Origin: Limisphaerales bacterium
Lineage (GTDB): Bacteria > Verrucomicrobiota > Verrucomicrobiia > Limisphaerales > AAA164-E04
Reading direction: 5' to 3'
Length of the DNA stretch: 64,000 nucleotides
NCBI GenBank assembly: GCA_024761205.1
Contig: JAMASS010000004.1
Span: 248,001-312,000, forward strand
Shown: positions 45,662 through 54,582 of the stretch, piece after piece
How the letters are laid out: every line of letters begins with the position of its first letter
How positions within the stretch are numbered: the stretch's first letter is position 1
Position numbers and translations under genes: made by a program
Notes under the pieces: model-generated
The model's input: the letters and a program-made list of their open reading frames with translations, nothing else
Databases searched by the model: none
What the model was told of the DNA's origin: nothing

Positions 45662-46400
45662 TCAGATACCGGGAGCAATGCCTGCAGCTCCAATGGTGCC
45701 GTAAAATCCCCGCTTCAACACGGCCCAAACGCTCTCAATGCCCTTGGTGCGGACCTGCCCTTCCGCATATTGCCGGGCGGAATGATTCACCCGGCGCTGC
45801 CGATACCAGAGCCTCTCCGGCCCCGTGTAAGAGGGGAAGTCATCCGTGTAAATGGGGGAGCCACGCGGCGGCGGATGAGAGCGAACATGACAGGCTTGGC
45901 TCACCCTCTCCGCCGGGAATAGCAAGACCCGTCCGTTTCTTTCCCGCATCCCCGCCACGGGCATCTTGCCCGCCGGGCCGCGTCCCGCCCGTTTTTTCTG
46001 GGAGAAATGCCGGTTCTTTTCCTTGCCGCCTAGGTAGGTTTCATCTATCTCAATGACGCCTTCGAGGTAAATTTTAGCCTCCTCACAGGCCTCGCCAATG
46101 CGCTGCTCCATGAACCACGCCGTCTTGTGTGTCACTCCCAAGACCCTGGAAAGCTGCCATGAAGAGACACCCTTGCGCCCCATGTTCAGCAGATAGACGG
46201 TGCAAGGCCATGTTTGCAAGGAGACATGGCCGCGCTCGAACACCGAGCCGATCCGCACGGTGAAATCCTTCCGGCAACGCCAAACGCCCGGGCGCGTGCG
46301 CCGTTCTGCGGCTTGTTTTTGGGCGTGGCACTTGGGGCACTCCACGCCGTGTTTCCATCGCTCCTCTTCGAATAAAACACTTTGTCGACTTTTTTTATGA
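45662..46400 (-). mobile_element. IS1595-family (ISXO2-like) transposase, copy 3, truncated
   Basis: This is the best preserved of the three copies. One frame runs from the N-terminal block (SVLFEEERWKHGVECPKCHA) through KGVSSWQLSRVLGVTHKTAW and all three DDE regions: VIEIDETYLGGKEKNRHFSQ (first Asp), IYTDDFPSYTGPERLWY (second Asp) and RTKGIESVWAVLKRGFYGT (Glu). It ends abruptly with GAAGIAPGI, where the family continues with H-x(4-6)-RYVxEF and a DxxxQM helix. The zinc ribbon has lost its second CxxC (the CRKDF region has only one Cys). It is truncated at the C-terminus and probably inactive. No terminal inverted repeats were identified. Confidence 0.8.
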
Positions 46401-46762
46401 AACAGCCTTCCCTTATGGCATCAAGTATGTAATTCCCCGATGAATGAATCTGATCCTTGACGTGGAGGTTGACAGAGTTGGGAAAAATCGGGGAGAGGCG
46501 GAGGGTCCTAGTGATTGTTGACGATCCGATTGATAGCCTCAATTTTAATAGATCGGCCGCGCAGTTGCCCGTCCAACGCCCGCAGCGCATAGACGCCTCC
46601 CCCTTTGCAACTATCCCGGGCGCCGACCTAGGCGCGATGGTTTTCACGGATGTGACCTTGGTCCCCTAGAATTCTCAGAACGTGTAAATTGGCATTAAAG
46701 CCGCGTTTCCCTCGGTGTTGTGGTGAATATTGTTCGTCAAAAACCGAGAGATCCGCGGGGAG

Positions 46763-47265
46763 CTAACGAAGACCGCTTCCAATCCCTCTATCCTTGAGAA
46801 TTCGCTCGATATCATCAAGCGCCTCGCGAGGTTCAATCAGCGGGATGATCAGCATCTCCTCATTGGCAATCTTCAAATAATCCTGAAAACCCAACCCTCG
46901 CTTGATTGCCCGCCCACCTCCAACGCTTCGGGTCTCTCGCGGCAGATCACGACCAAAACGGAACCCCCGTTCCACATCCTCAGCCGACCGAGCCAAAAAC
47001 AACAACACACCGTGCGCCCCCATATATCCAAAGCCTGCTTGATCGTATCCTTCCGAATCATCGAAACCCACACGAGAACGCTAGTATCCACGCCCCGTAC
47101 AGCCCGAATATGATCCATCCCCTCGCGATGCCTCAAACAGCCATGCTCCATATCGGCCACCACCCAATCCATCCCTATGGCCACCATGATCTTAGTTACC
47201 GAAGCACATCCAACAGTCACCCACAGTTCTAAGATGGCCTGACCGGACGTCAGTTTTTTCCTCAA
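46763..47265 (-). pseudogene. HpcH/HpaI aldolase (2-dehydro-3-deoxyglucarate aldolase family), frameshifted
   Basis: The first frame gives LTSGQAILELWVTVGCASVT, then MDWVVADMEHGCLRHREGM and VRGVDTSVLVWVSMIRKDTI. The second, from about 47030, gives MGAHGVLLFLARSAEDVERG, FRFGRDLP and LKIANEEMLIIPLIEPREAL. Together they rebuild the first two thirds of an HpcH/HpaI class II aldolase, including the DMEHG metal/substrate motif. One frameshift lies near 47040-47060 and the C-terminal third with the GPADLS motif is lost. Confidence 0.78.
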
Positions 47266-47289
47266 CGGATTTCACGAAATACCCGTGGG

Positions 47290-48055
47290 AGAAACCAAAG
47301 GCGCTGCGGCAGAAGTCCAAGATTGAGCGGATCATTGGCCCGGTGAAAACGACCGAGCCGTCTCGTGCGATCCACGTGTTGTGGGTCCGGGTTTTGACAA
47401 GTGGCACGAACTAGAGGCACATGACTATGAGCGAGTCCGAGATTTCCTGATCGGTTTGCTAAAGAAAGTCCCAAGGGTCACGACAGAATCCCTGTATAGC
47501 TCCCGTCCAAAGAGCAATTTGAGAAAGCCGATCTCGTCTGCCTGTTTCGAAGGCGTCGGCAGGGTCGTATCGATTCACAAAACCTGTATCATGCGATCAT
47601 CGCAGGACAGTTTGAAGCTAACACATTGCTTAGGACGCGCTTGGGGATGATGAGCGGTCAGAATGGGGCGCCATATTTCACCGATCTATGGCATCGACAA
47701 TTCCCATGAGATCCTCCACGAATTCCCCAGCACGCTAAAGATCGTGGACGAATTCTACTGGAACCTGCACGAGAAAAAGAAAGGCGTTTGCCATTTAGCA
47801 CAGGTCAGAGTCGGCCCCCCGGATGACAGTCGTGGCCCGGTCCCACTAGAGAAACTTAGCCGTCACGAGTGCTCGGTGATTTGGACACACCTCATGGACC
47901 AAGGACGGATCTATTGTAACGAGCACCGGCCACAACACTTTCAGTTCCTACGATCCCGAGTTGAGAATCATCCTCTTTCGAGCCCTGGCCTGGACCGCCC
48001 AAGAAAAGGCGGATCCGTTCATGTCGCTCGTCTTTGATGAAATTACCGACGCCTA
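47290..48055 (+). pseudogene. ThuA-like domain protein, frameshifted
   Basis: One frame at 47381-47650 reads GPGFDKWHELEAHDYERVRD and FLIGLLKKVPRVTTES. Further on come LVVLF-like and QNLYHAIIAGQFEAN pieces in other frames. From 47663 a frame reads HISPIYGIDNSHEILHEFPS and VEKLSR-like blocks, then VIWTHLMDQGRIYCN, with the end FRALAWTAQEKADPFMSLVF in another frame, stopping at 48055. The HPIxxGIxDxxEI, WTHExGxGR and LFRxxAWTA pattern is that of ThuA-like (class I glutamine-amidotransferase-like) proteins common in Verrucomicrobiota. At least three frame changes are present. Confidence 0.65.
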
Positions 48056-48069
48056 GTGAATGGTTGGAA

Positions 48070-48530
48070 CAACCAAAACCACTTGCGGCCACAGCAAGAG
48101 TGGCGGTTTGGCGATTAATTCCGGGGCCAACTTTACATTCTGGCGGTCATCGTAAAGATACTTTCAGCCCCCGCAGTTCCCAGTTTCGCACGCTTGCCGG
48201 ATACTCGGCTCGCATTGTTTCCAGGGGCAGATCCTTCCGAGGTATTGCCCTCTCGGATATCATAGAAACACATCAGCGCCACACGAGTCGCCAATTTGCA
48301 ATGTCTGTCCTCGCTGCTGCCGCCCGCTTTCGCAATTGAATCGAGCGCGAATCTATCCTGTACTTCGACGAGCAAGTCTACATCCTTAGGAAAGCGTTTA
48401 TCCGTAGTGAGGGATCCAACCAGCGAGATCACAGTGGCTCCGGGATACATTGCAATCACCCGAATTTTCCCGAAACCCACTCAATCGCAGTTGACCGGAT
48501 AAAGCTGATAACGAGATGGCTGCTGAGACA
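48070..48530 (-). pseudogene. Nucleotidyltransferase-domain protein, with a stop and a frameshift
   Basis: The start ATG at about 48530 gives MSQQPSRYQLYPVNCD and then TGA, which would be CGA or similar in an intact gene. The frame continues VISLVGSLTTDKRFPKDVDL and LVEVQDRFALDSIA, carrying the GS-x(8-9)-D-x-D signature of the Pol-beta-like nucleotidyltransferase fold. After a frameshift the family end (CPWKQCEPSIRQACETGNCG, then KYLYDD) is in another frame. The former gene may have been of the standalone nucleotidyltransferase type rather than part of a toxin pair; no HEPN partner is seen. Confidence 0.6.
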
Positions 48531-48600
48531 TGCGAACTTGACTTTCTTGACCGGCACTGGCTATTGTCAGTCAACTACAAGGACAAAAATAACCATTACA

Positions 48601-50484
48601 ATGATTCTTTTGACTCGTTCTATCCTGAAACGCCTCAAATTCTCGGATAATCGATTCCTTTTTCTGTTTTCTACCAGTCCTTGGTTTCGCCGTGGATTTG
48701 CCCTCTGCCTGATCATCGCCATCGGCGTTCCCTTGACGACCGTCAAGCTTCTTAACTCGACACCTCCCGGCACTAATACCCAGTACATGATAAGCGTGAT
48801 TGACTGGTTGCAGGCGCAGGCATTGGCCCGAACAGCCCGCACAATGGACGAGAATGCTGACCCCGAACAACGATTCATCAACTGGCGAATGGCAATTGGA
48901 AATAACCCGGGCAGCCTTGATCTCAATCGTTCATACCTCAAGGCGCTAATCACCTACGACACCCAACGCAAATCGTGGCAGAGCGCTATTCGCACCTCAC
49001 TATGGCTTCAGGAACTCTCACGGACCAATCTGATCGATCTCGAACTCTCCTGCCGCACTTTCGAATATTACCACTTCAACCACATGGTCATTAACTCGGT
49101 CAAGGCCTATGAAGGATCACCATCACCAGTCTTGGAGCAAAGCTACCTCCGGGCTCTTTTCCGCACAGGACAGCTTGAAGACTTCAGGACGCACTGGCAG
49201 CAGGCCACCGCTAAAACACGGGAAAGCCCGTCACTTGAGCTTTACCGAGCCGCGTCAGACGCAACCTCGGACCGCCAAAATGTCGCCGAGAAAGGACAAG
49301 CGATATTGGACGAAGCAAAACGCTCATTAGACACCGGGGAACTAGCCCACCGCCTTCAACTGCGCGTAAGCCACGAGCGCGGTGACTTGCCGAGCTTCAC
49401 TGCGTCCTGGACGCATCTAACCGAAAACTTCGCAGACATCACTGCCGATCACCTGCTCTACTGGGATTTGCTCCGTCAGCTCGGCCGCGTGGAAGAAGCA
49501 AAGGCAGCGGCTCAAGATTATGTCCATCGGCCACGCACTTCGCATGAAGCCATCGAGATTGCCGATGCATTTACCAAGCTGGGTCTGGGAAAGATCGCAT
49601 CACGCTACTTGAAAGCCCATGCCGCCGAATCTGGCTCTACTAGCGAATCAAACTGGCAAGCACAAGCCGAGCATCTGATCTATGAAAAACAATGGGGTGA
49701 TCTCGTAGGTTTGGCCCTAGATATACGGACCTCGAAGACGGTTTCCTCGCACATGATGGCCTTCAGCTACTTCATCGAGGGTGTAGGAGAGTTCGAAAGA
49801 AACCGACTAGCCGCCGCAGCTGAGGCCTTCGCACAAATCAAGGAGTTTTCCATGGTTGAAAGCAAATTCGGACTCTACATCGGTGCCAACCTTTGGGAAC
49901 TTGGATATCCCGAAGTTGCCTATGCCGTGCTCTGGCCGGAGCAGGAACGCTATCAGAATCGATACACCTATTGGGAACTCCTATTCGACATCAGCTTAGC
50001 GTTAAGACGTCAGGAACCCATGTTCATTGCGGCTGAAAATCTCTACCGCCTGAATCCCGATTCGATGCGGTATAAAGCGAACTATGCCTCCCTGCTGATT
50101 TCACAACGGATTCAACTAGAAAAAGCACTCGCCCTGACATTTGAGGCCTATACCAAATACCCCAACAACATTCCGGTCCGAGTCAACTACGGACAAGCAC
50201 TGCTCCTCAACGATCGTGAACAGGAAGCCAGAGACGTGTTCGGAACCGTCGACGAAAGAAACCTTAACACCACACAACGTCAAGGATACTACTCAGCCTT
50301 GACGGAATTGCTGTTCCGTGAAGGGAAATATCAAGAGGCACAGGTTGTGGCACAGGAAGTCATTCCCGACCTTCTCCTTCCAGGGGATCGATTCTTCTTC
50401 GAAGCCATCTTCGACAAACTAGCCGTGGAACTCGACGACCAAATAGAATCAGACGCCGAAGCAAAATCGGACTCGGAGGCATAG
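48601..50484 (+). CDS. TPR-repeat protein with an N-terminal membrane anchor (paralogue B)
   Basis: The start is the first ATG in the frame (48601), giving 627 residues, close to paralogue A (631). A TTG 63 bases upstream is less likely. A basic N-terminus (ILKRLKFSDNRF) and one membrane helix (GFALCLIIAIGVPLTTVKLL) are followed by TPR-like helix pairs to the end, for example HEAIEIADAFTKLGLGKIAS and AAAAEAFAQIKEFSMVESKF. An acidic tail (ELDDQIESDAEAKSDSEA) closes it. Collinear blocks with paralogue A occur throughout the C-terminal half (KQWGDLVGLALDIR, AFSYFIEGVG, ELGYPEVAY, NPDSMRYKANYASLL). The gene is surrounded by pseudogenes yet intact. Its role is unknown; an envelope scaffold is plausible. 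Confidence 0.85.
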   Translation: MILLTRSILKRLKFSDNRFLFLFSTSPWFRRGFALCLIIAIGVPLTTVKLLNSTPPGTNTQYMISVIDWLQAQALARTARTMDENADPEQRFINWRMAIGNNPGSLDLNRSYLKALITYDTQRKSWQSAIRTSLWLQELSRTNLIDLELSCRTFEYYHFNHMVINSVKAYEGSPSPVLEQSYLRALFRTGQLEDFRTHWQQATAKTRESPSLELYRAASDATSDRQNVAEKGQAILDEAKRSLDTGELAHRLQLRVSHERGDLPSFTASWTHLTENFADITADHLLYWDLLRQLGRVEEAKAAAQDYVHRPRTSHEAIEIADAFTKLGLGKIASRYLKAHAAESGSTSESNWQAQAEHLIYEKQWGDLVGLALDIRTSKTVSSHMMAFSYFIEGVGEFERNRLAAAAEAFAQIKEFSMVESKFGLYIGANLWELGYPEVAYAVLWPEQERYQNRYTYWELLFDISLALRRQEPMFIAAENLYRLNPDSMRYKANYASLLISQRIQLEKALALTFEAYTKYPNNIPVRVNYGQALLLNDREQEARDVFGTVDERNLNTTQRQGYYSALTELLFREGKYQEAQVVAQEVIPDLLLPGDRFFFEAIFDKLAVELDDQIESDAEAKSDSEA

Positions 50485-50580
50485 CCGTAGTGTTGGCCCC
50501 CATGAAAGCGAAGTCACTCTCCCTGCCACGCATCTTCTTCAGCCTCGCAGATTGCATCACGCCCCAGTCGGGCCGCCCGC

Positions 50581-51351
50581 TCACAAAACCTTCGACATAA
50601 CTCCCCCATCGACAGTCAATACCGCACCCGTAATATAACTTCCAGCATCGCTCGCCAACAGCAAAGCAGGCCCGGCAATCTCTTCGGGACGGCCCCAACG
50701 CTCAAGAGCCGTCCGATCTGAAAAACCCTGTTGCTGTTCCGAGGTGAGGATACTCTTCGGCAAATCCGTCAGAAAAGGCCCTGGGGCGATACTGTTGACC
50801 GTAACATTATATGGCCCCAAATCCAATGCTGTCGCGTAGGTGAGTCCAAGCAAACCTGCCTTCGAACTAGAGTATATCCCTCGCCCCTCCTTTCCGCCGA
50901 GGCCTAACACCGATGAAATATGAATGATTCGCCCCCACCGTCGTTCTTTCATCCCCGGCACCAAGGCCCGGGTGAGTCTCATGATGTTGGTCAAGTTGAG
51001 TTCCATGATTTGATCCCAATCCGCGTCCTGAATGACATCGATCGCCTGAGGACAGTTGGACCCCGCATTATTCACCAAAATATCGACTCGCCCAAATCGT
51101 TCCAATGCCGCTTGAGCCAAAAGATCCACCTGATCGCGTTCCACCAAGTCACACGCCAGAAAAGCCACTCGATCCGATTCGCCTCCACTGATATCGCCGA
51201 CTGCGGCGAATAACTGTGCCTCATGCCGACCGCAGATAAACACCTGAGCTCCAGCTTCGACGAAAATCCGGGCGATCTCTTTGCCCAAGCCCTTGCTCCC
51301 GCCCGTTACCAAGGCTGCCTTGCCTTCCAAACCAAATCTTTGCTTGAACAT
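50581..51351 (-). CDS. Short-chain dehydrogenase/reductase (SDR, classical)
   Basis: This is a protein of 256 residues (259 from the ATG at 51360). The start at 51351 is preferred because AGGA lies about 11 bases upstream. Classical SDR motifs: the nucleotide loop ALVTGGSKGLGKEIARIFVE, the structural NNAG (DILVNNAGSN), catalytic Ser in IIHISSVLGLG, and the YSSSK active site. The C-terminal end is GSYITGAVLTVDGG. ICGRHE after the second strand, with Arg after Gly, favours NADP(H). Members include gluconate 5-dehydrogenase, glucose dehydrogenase and 3-oxoacyl-ACP reductase. The N-terminal FGLEGKAALVTGG resembles gluconate dehydrogenase-type enzymes, but substrate is undetermined. It follows hemB on the same strand after 36 bases. 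Confidence 0.85.
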   Translation of the reverse strand: MFKQRFGLEGKAALVTGGSKGLGKEIARIFVEAGAQVFICGRHEAQLFAAVGDISGGESDRVAFLACDLVERDQVDLLAQAALERFGRVDILVNNAGSNCPQAIDVIQDADWDQIMELNLTNIMRLTRALVPGMKERRWGRIIHISSVLGLGGKEGRGIYSSSKAGLLGLTYATALDLGPYNVTVNSIAPGPFLTDLPKSILTSEQQQGFSDRTALERWGRPEEIAGPALLLASDAGSYITGAVLTVDGGVMSKVL

Positions 51352-51387
51352 AACGATCATTTCCTACTCACACACCGCGAACTCAAA

Positions 51388-52401
51388 TCAAACACTCATC
51401 TCCTGTGCAACTTCCTTGGCAAAATAAGACAAGATCAAATCCGCCCCCGCCCGCTTGATTGCCAAAAGGGATTCATCCCGCATCCGCTCATACTCCAGCC
51501 AACCCAGCTGAGCTGCAGCATGGACTTGAGAAAACTCTCCAGAAACTTGATAAGCCGCCAGAGGCAACACAGTAACCTCTCTCAACCGAGAAATGATATC
51601 GAGATAGGCTCCCGCTGGCTTCACCATGAGCAAATCGGCGCCTTCCTCCTCATCGAGTAAGGCATCCCGAACGGCCTCCCGAGAATTCGCGGGATTCAAC
51701 TGATAAGTGCCCTTGTCAAGATACTTCCCGCCAGTGGCCTTCTTGCTCCCAATGGCATCACGGAACGGACCGTAGTATGCCGAATTAAACTTCGCCGAAT
51801 ACGCCAGGATCGCCACGGATGTCAGTTCGGTCTCGTCCAATGCCCTTCGAATAGCACCGACCCGGCCGTCCATCATATCTGACGGTGCCACCCAATCACA
51901 TCCGGCCTGACCCAGAACAACAGCCATTTCCGAAAGAATTTCGACCGTTGCATCATTGTCCACATCAGCCTCGTCCTCTGATAACACCCCATCGTGTCCA
52001 TGACTGGTGTACGGGTCCAACGCGACATCACAAATCGTGATCAAATCAAGTGCCGCCTGCTTCATGCTCCGAACAACGCTCGGCACGAGACCGTCAGGAT
52101 TAAGCGCCTCAGATCCCCGCGCATCCTTAACTTCCGCGTGGGTGCAGGGAAACAGCGCCACCGCCTTGATCCCCAATTCGCGCAATGCCCGGCACTCCTC
52201 CACGATCCCTTCCGGTGAATACCGAAAGATACCCGGCATCGAGGAAATCGGTTCCGGCTCCGTGATTCCCGCCTTCACAAACAAAGGCATAATCAAATCG
52301 CTCACACCCACACGACATTCGCAAACAAGATCGCGAATATTAGGCGAACGCCGCAAACGACGCATCCTCACGGGCAACTGATGCAGGTGATTCACTTCCA
52401 T
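51388..52401 (-). CDS. hemB: Delta-aminolevulinic acid dehydratase (porphobilinogen synthase)
   Basis: This 337-residue enzyme condenses two 5-aminolevulinate molecules to porphobilinogen in haem synthesis. The start is the ATG giving MEVNHLHQLPVRMRRLRRSP; the 14 codons upstream are not conserved. Two Schiff-base lysines are present: SVAILAYSAKFNSAYYGPFR and LLMVKPAGAYLDI. The metal-site region reads DVALDPYTSHGHDG with Asp in place of the Cys cluster of zinc-dependent enzymes, so it should be a magnesium- or potassium-type, zinc-independent enzyme. The gene leads a probable operon with the SDR gene. Confidence 0.95.
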   Translation of the reverse strand: MEVNHLHQLPVRMRRLRRSPNIRDLVCECRVGVSDLIMPLFVKAGITEPEPISSMPGIFRYSPEGIVEECRALRELGIKAVALFPCTHAEVKDARGSEALNPDGLVPSVVRSMKQAALDLITICDVALDPYTSHGHDGVLSEDEADVDNDATVEILSEMAVVLGQAGCDWVAPSDMMDGRVGAIRRALDETELTSVAILAYSAKFNSAYYGPFRDAIGSKKATGGKYLDKGTYQLNPANSREAVRDALLDEEEGADLLMVKPAGAYLDIISRLREVTVLPLAAYQVSGEFSQVHAAAQLGWLEYERMRDESLLAIKRAGADLILSYFAKEVAQEMSV

Positions 52402-52479
52402 GATCGAAACCTCATAGCCTAGGGTTTCTGATCCCAATCGCAAGCCAGAGCCGGGAATGCGTTACAATCAAAAAACGTC

Positions 52480-53505
52480 CCTTAAGATCTGAAGGAAGTC
52501 TTCCGTCTTGGATATCGAAGATTCAGATACATCAAGACAACCACCCAACCACTCATCAACCCGCGCAAACTCCTTCGGAGGACAGGACGCCGCATTGAAT
52601 TTCATGATTATAGGGCAGCAAGAACCCATTGTCAGTACCGTGGGAGCAATGCCACGCCACACCCATTGGATACTCCAACGCCATGTAACCACGGTGGCCG
52701 CAAGTTCAAAAAGACGAGATAGGCTAGAGTCGCCGTCAGCGCCATGCAACCCTTAGCATCATAATGGTGGGCTCTAAAACCGCCCGCTCGAAATATTTTC
52801 CCACCAGATGGATCGTCCTCTCAGCGATCAAATCACCCATGAGGTTACTTCCTGAATAAGGAATAGACTGTTCTTGAGGCACGTTGACCACTGAATAATC
52901 GATCGCCGCATACCCTCGATCACATGGATTAAGGCGTCGATTCCGCTACCTGCCACCACCCGCTTCGGGCACGTATCCGCCGTGCCGGGGCGCCCAAGCC
53001 CAGGGCCAAGGACGGACGCAGATGAGGGTTCAGCGTGCTCATCTTCAAACCCGGATCCGTAAAAACTGTGGCGTGAGAAACCTCACTCCTATACCGGACG
53101 CAGTGAGCGCACAAGCAATAGACAGCACCGGACCCGGCACGCGATTGAAGTGAAAGTAACCCCTTGGCCACCCGCTATGAGACAGAAGAATTACGAGTAT
53201 TTTGGCCAAGCCCATGTTACCTCCTTCACCCTAGGTCGATGACAACGTCCGAGCGAACCGATCGAGCAACTTCATACCCGGTCATTGCCATGACAATCGA
53301 CGGTTCCGCCTCGCCGCCAGTAAAAATATATCCACCTGAATTGCTGCCGCAACGAGCGGCTCTCGAAGGCGATCGGCCAATCCAACTGATTCCAGGACAA
53401 ATGATTATACCACCCCTCATTTCAGAGGAGGGTGGCATTTCCACTATAATCTTATCCCCCAACTTTGCTTTTCGTTCCAACTCCAAATTCCTCGCCACGT
53501 CCATT
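52480..53505 (-). pseudogene. Iron-containing alcohol dehydrogenase, eroded
   Basis: The minus-strand order is as follows. The N-terminal region reads IFTGGEAEPS, then YEVARSVRSDVVIDLG (cofactor-domain strand). SEVSHATVFTDPGLKMSTLN follows after a shift. Then come VAGSGIDALIHVIEGYAAID, with the metal-binding Asp/His helix, and the last block ALEYPMGVAWHCSHGTDNGF and LLPYNHEI. The final frame ends VDEWLGGCLDVSESSISKTE near 52480. The GGGSxxDxAK loop and the TAGTGSE motif have decayed, and at least four frame changes or stops are present. Confidence 0.7.
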
Positions 53506-53639
53506 TTCCGCGGCAGCTATAGCTCTAACCCACGCGCGGCTTTTGCTCCGCACCAGTGTGTAACAGTTGTAACATCCGGCTACTTGCTGAGTACAATTAG
53601 TCTCAGTCCCGACTCTTTCAATTGCTAATATCATTTCAA

Positions 53640-54345
53640 TTTATTCCCAACCACTACCTTTATATCTATGTCCTTTTCATCTGATCTGATTAATACTCGC
53701 AGCTTCCACAATTGTAGCACGGTCAATAATCACGTCTTGGCGCATATCGCCGCGCCGGTTGGTTACTTCCAAAACCAACTCTTATGGATAGATCGCTTTG
53801 AGAATTCCGCTATAAATAAGATGGCAAGGAGGTTGGGAAAGCATAGGGATTACCCTCATGGCCACACCGTCCCCTCCGCTGCTGTGCCTTCCGCTGGCAA
53901 GCCGCCGCCGATTTTGCGGACGGTTTGAGCCAGCCGCGCCGGAACGCTGCCCGGGGCATTTTCGCTTGGGTTCGACCGGGCCCACCATCTGGCAGCGGCG
54001 TGAACGTGCCAGGCCCTGAGCCCGGGGGGTGTCCAGAGGGGAAACGCCTCAAGGAATGACCGCCGGACTTGCCGGCCAACCGCACCAGCCCGCGCCGCTC
54101 CGTCCTCGAAAAGCCCTCAAAATCTCAACCGCCTCATGGCGGACATTTCTATTGGCGAGAAAGCGCTGTTGATTTCCATCATTGGCCCTTGGCGATCGGA
54201 GGGGGGAGAGTCACCTTCGGGATTGGCAAGCGCGGCTTCAAGGGAAGGCAGCAGCTAGGGGACAGGCGCCCCGAATTCGTCGAGCCAAGGGGAGCCCCAT
54301 AAGTGTGGCGCCCTCCCCCAAATTGCCATCCAACCACCGGAAAGG
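53640..54345. other. Eroded stretch, partly GC-rich, without an assignable gene
   Basis: The stretch 53640-53840 is AT-rich and looks intergenic. From about 53860 to 54300 the composition turns GC-rich, with long overlapping frames on both strands but no recognisable motif. A plus frame reads MADISIGEKALLISIIGPWR. This change of composition may mark an old insertion. Confidence 0.3.
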
Positions 54346-54382
54346 CGAAGTGATTCACCCCTCAATCGGGTGAATCACTTCG
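54346..54382. repeat. Perfect 15-bp inverted repeat (hairpin)
   Basis: The left arm CGAAGTGATTCACCC (54346-54360) and right arm GGGTGAATCACTTCG (54368-54382) are exact complements around a 7-base loop. No T-run follows on either strand, so it is not a typical intrinsic terminator. It lies about 50 bases before dispersed repeat copy C and 200 bases before the phosphatase gene. It may be an element end, an operator or a stem in an mRNA leader. Confidence 0.7.
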
Positions 54383-54434
54383 GACAGGCAATTGCGTGCC
54401 CCTCAAGCCGACGGCCCTCTGTGCGGGCCGATAG

Positions 54435-54500
54435 TTCGCTGCGTTGCTCAGTCGCCCAAAAGCACCCGATCATACCATGGTTTCGAGTTTGCCTATCTCA
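54435..54500 (+). repeat. Dispersed repeat, copy C (partial)
   Basis: Blocks TTCGCTGCGTTGCTC, AAAAGCACCCGATCATACC and ATGGTTTCGAGTTT match the first part of copies A and B. The last part (GTCTCGCCCCACC block) is missing. It lies about 80 bases upstream of the PPP-phosphatase start and is spanned by a spurious upstream extension of that open frame. Confidence 0.6.
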
Positions 54501-54582
54501 GGCAGACAAACGAAATTTACCTTTCACCAGCCCTCGTTATCTGCGTAACCTCTCGCTATTCAAACACAGGAACTATCATCCC

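Noticed and set aside
44830-48530. A defence island (methyltransferase remnant plus nucleotidyltransferase remnant)
   Set aside because: Both are dead fragments separated by metabolic pseudogenes and a transposase. No restriction enzyme, HEPN partner or other defence gene is present.
54370-54582. Upstream in-frame extension of the PPP phosphatase
   Set aside because: It runs through the hairpin edge and dispersed repeat copy C, and a proper signal peptide begins only at 54583.
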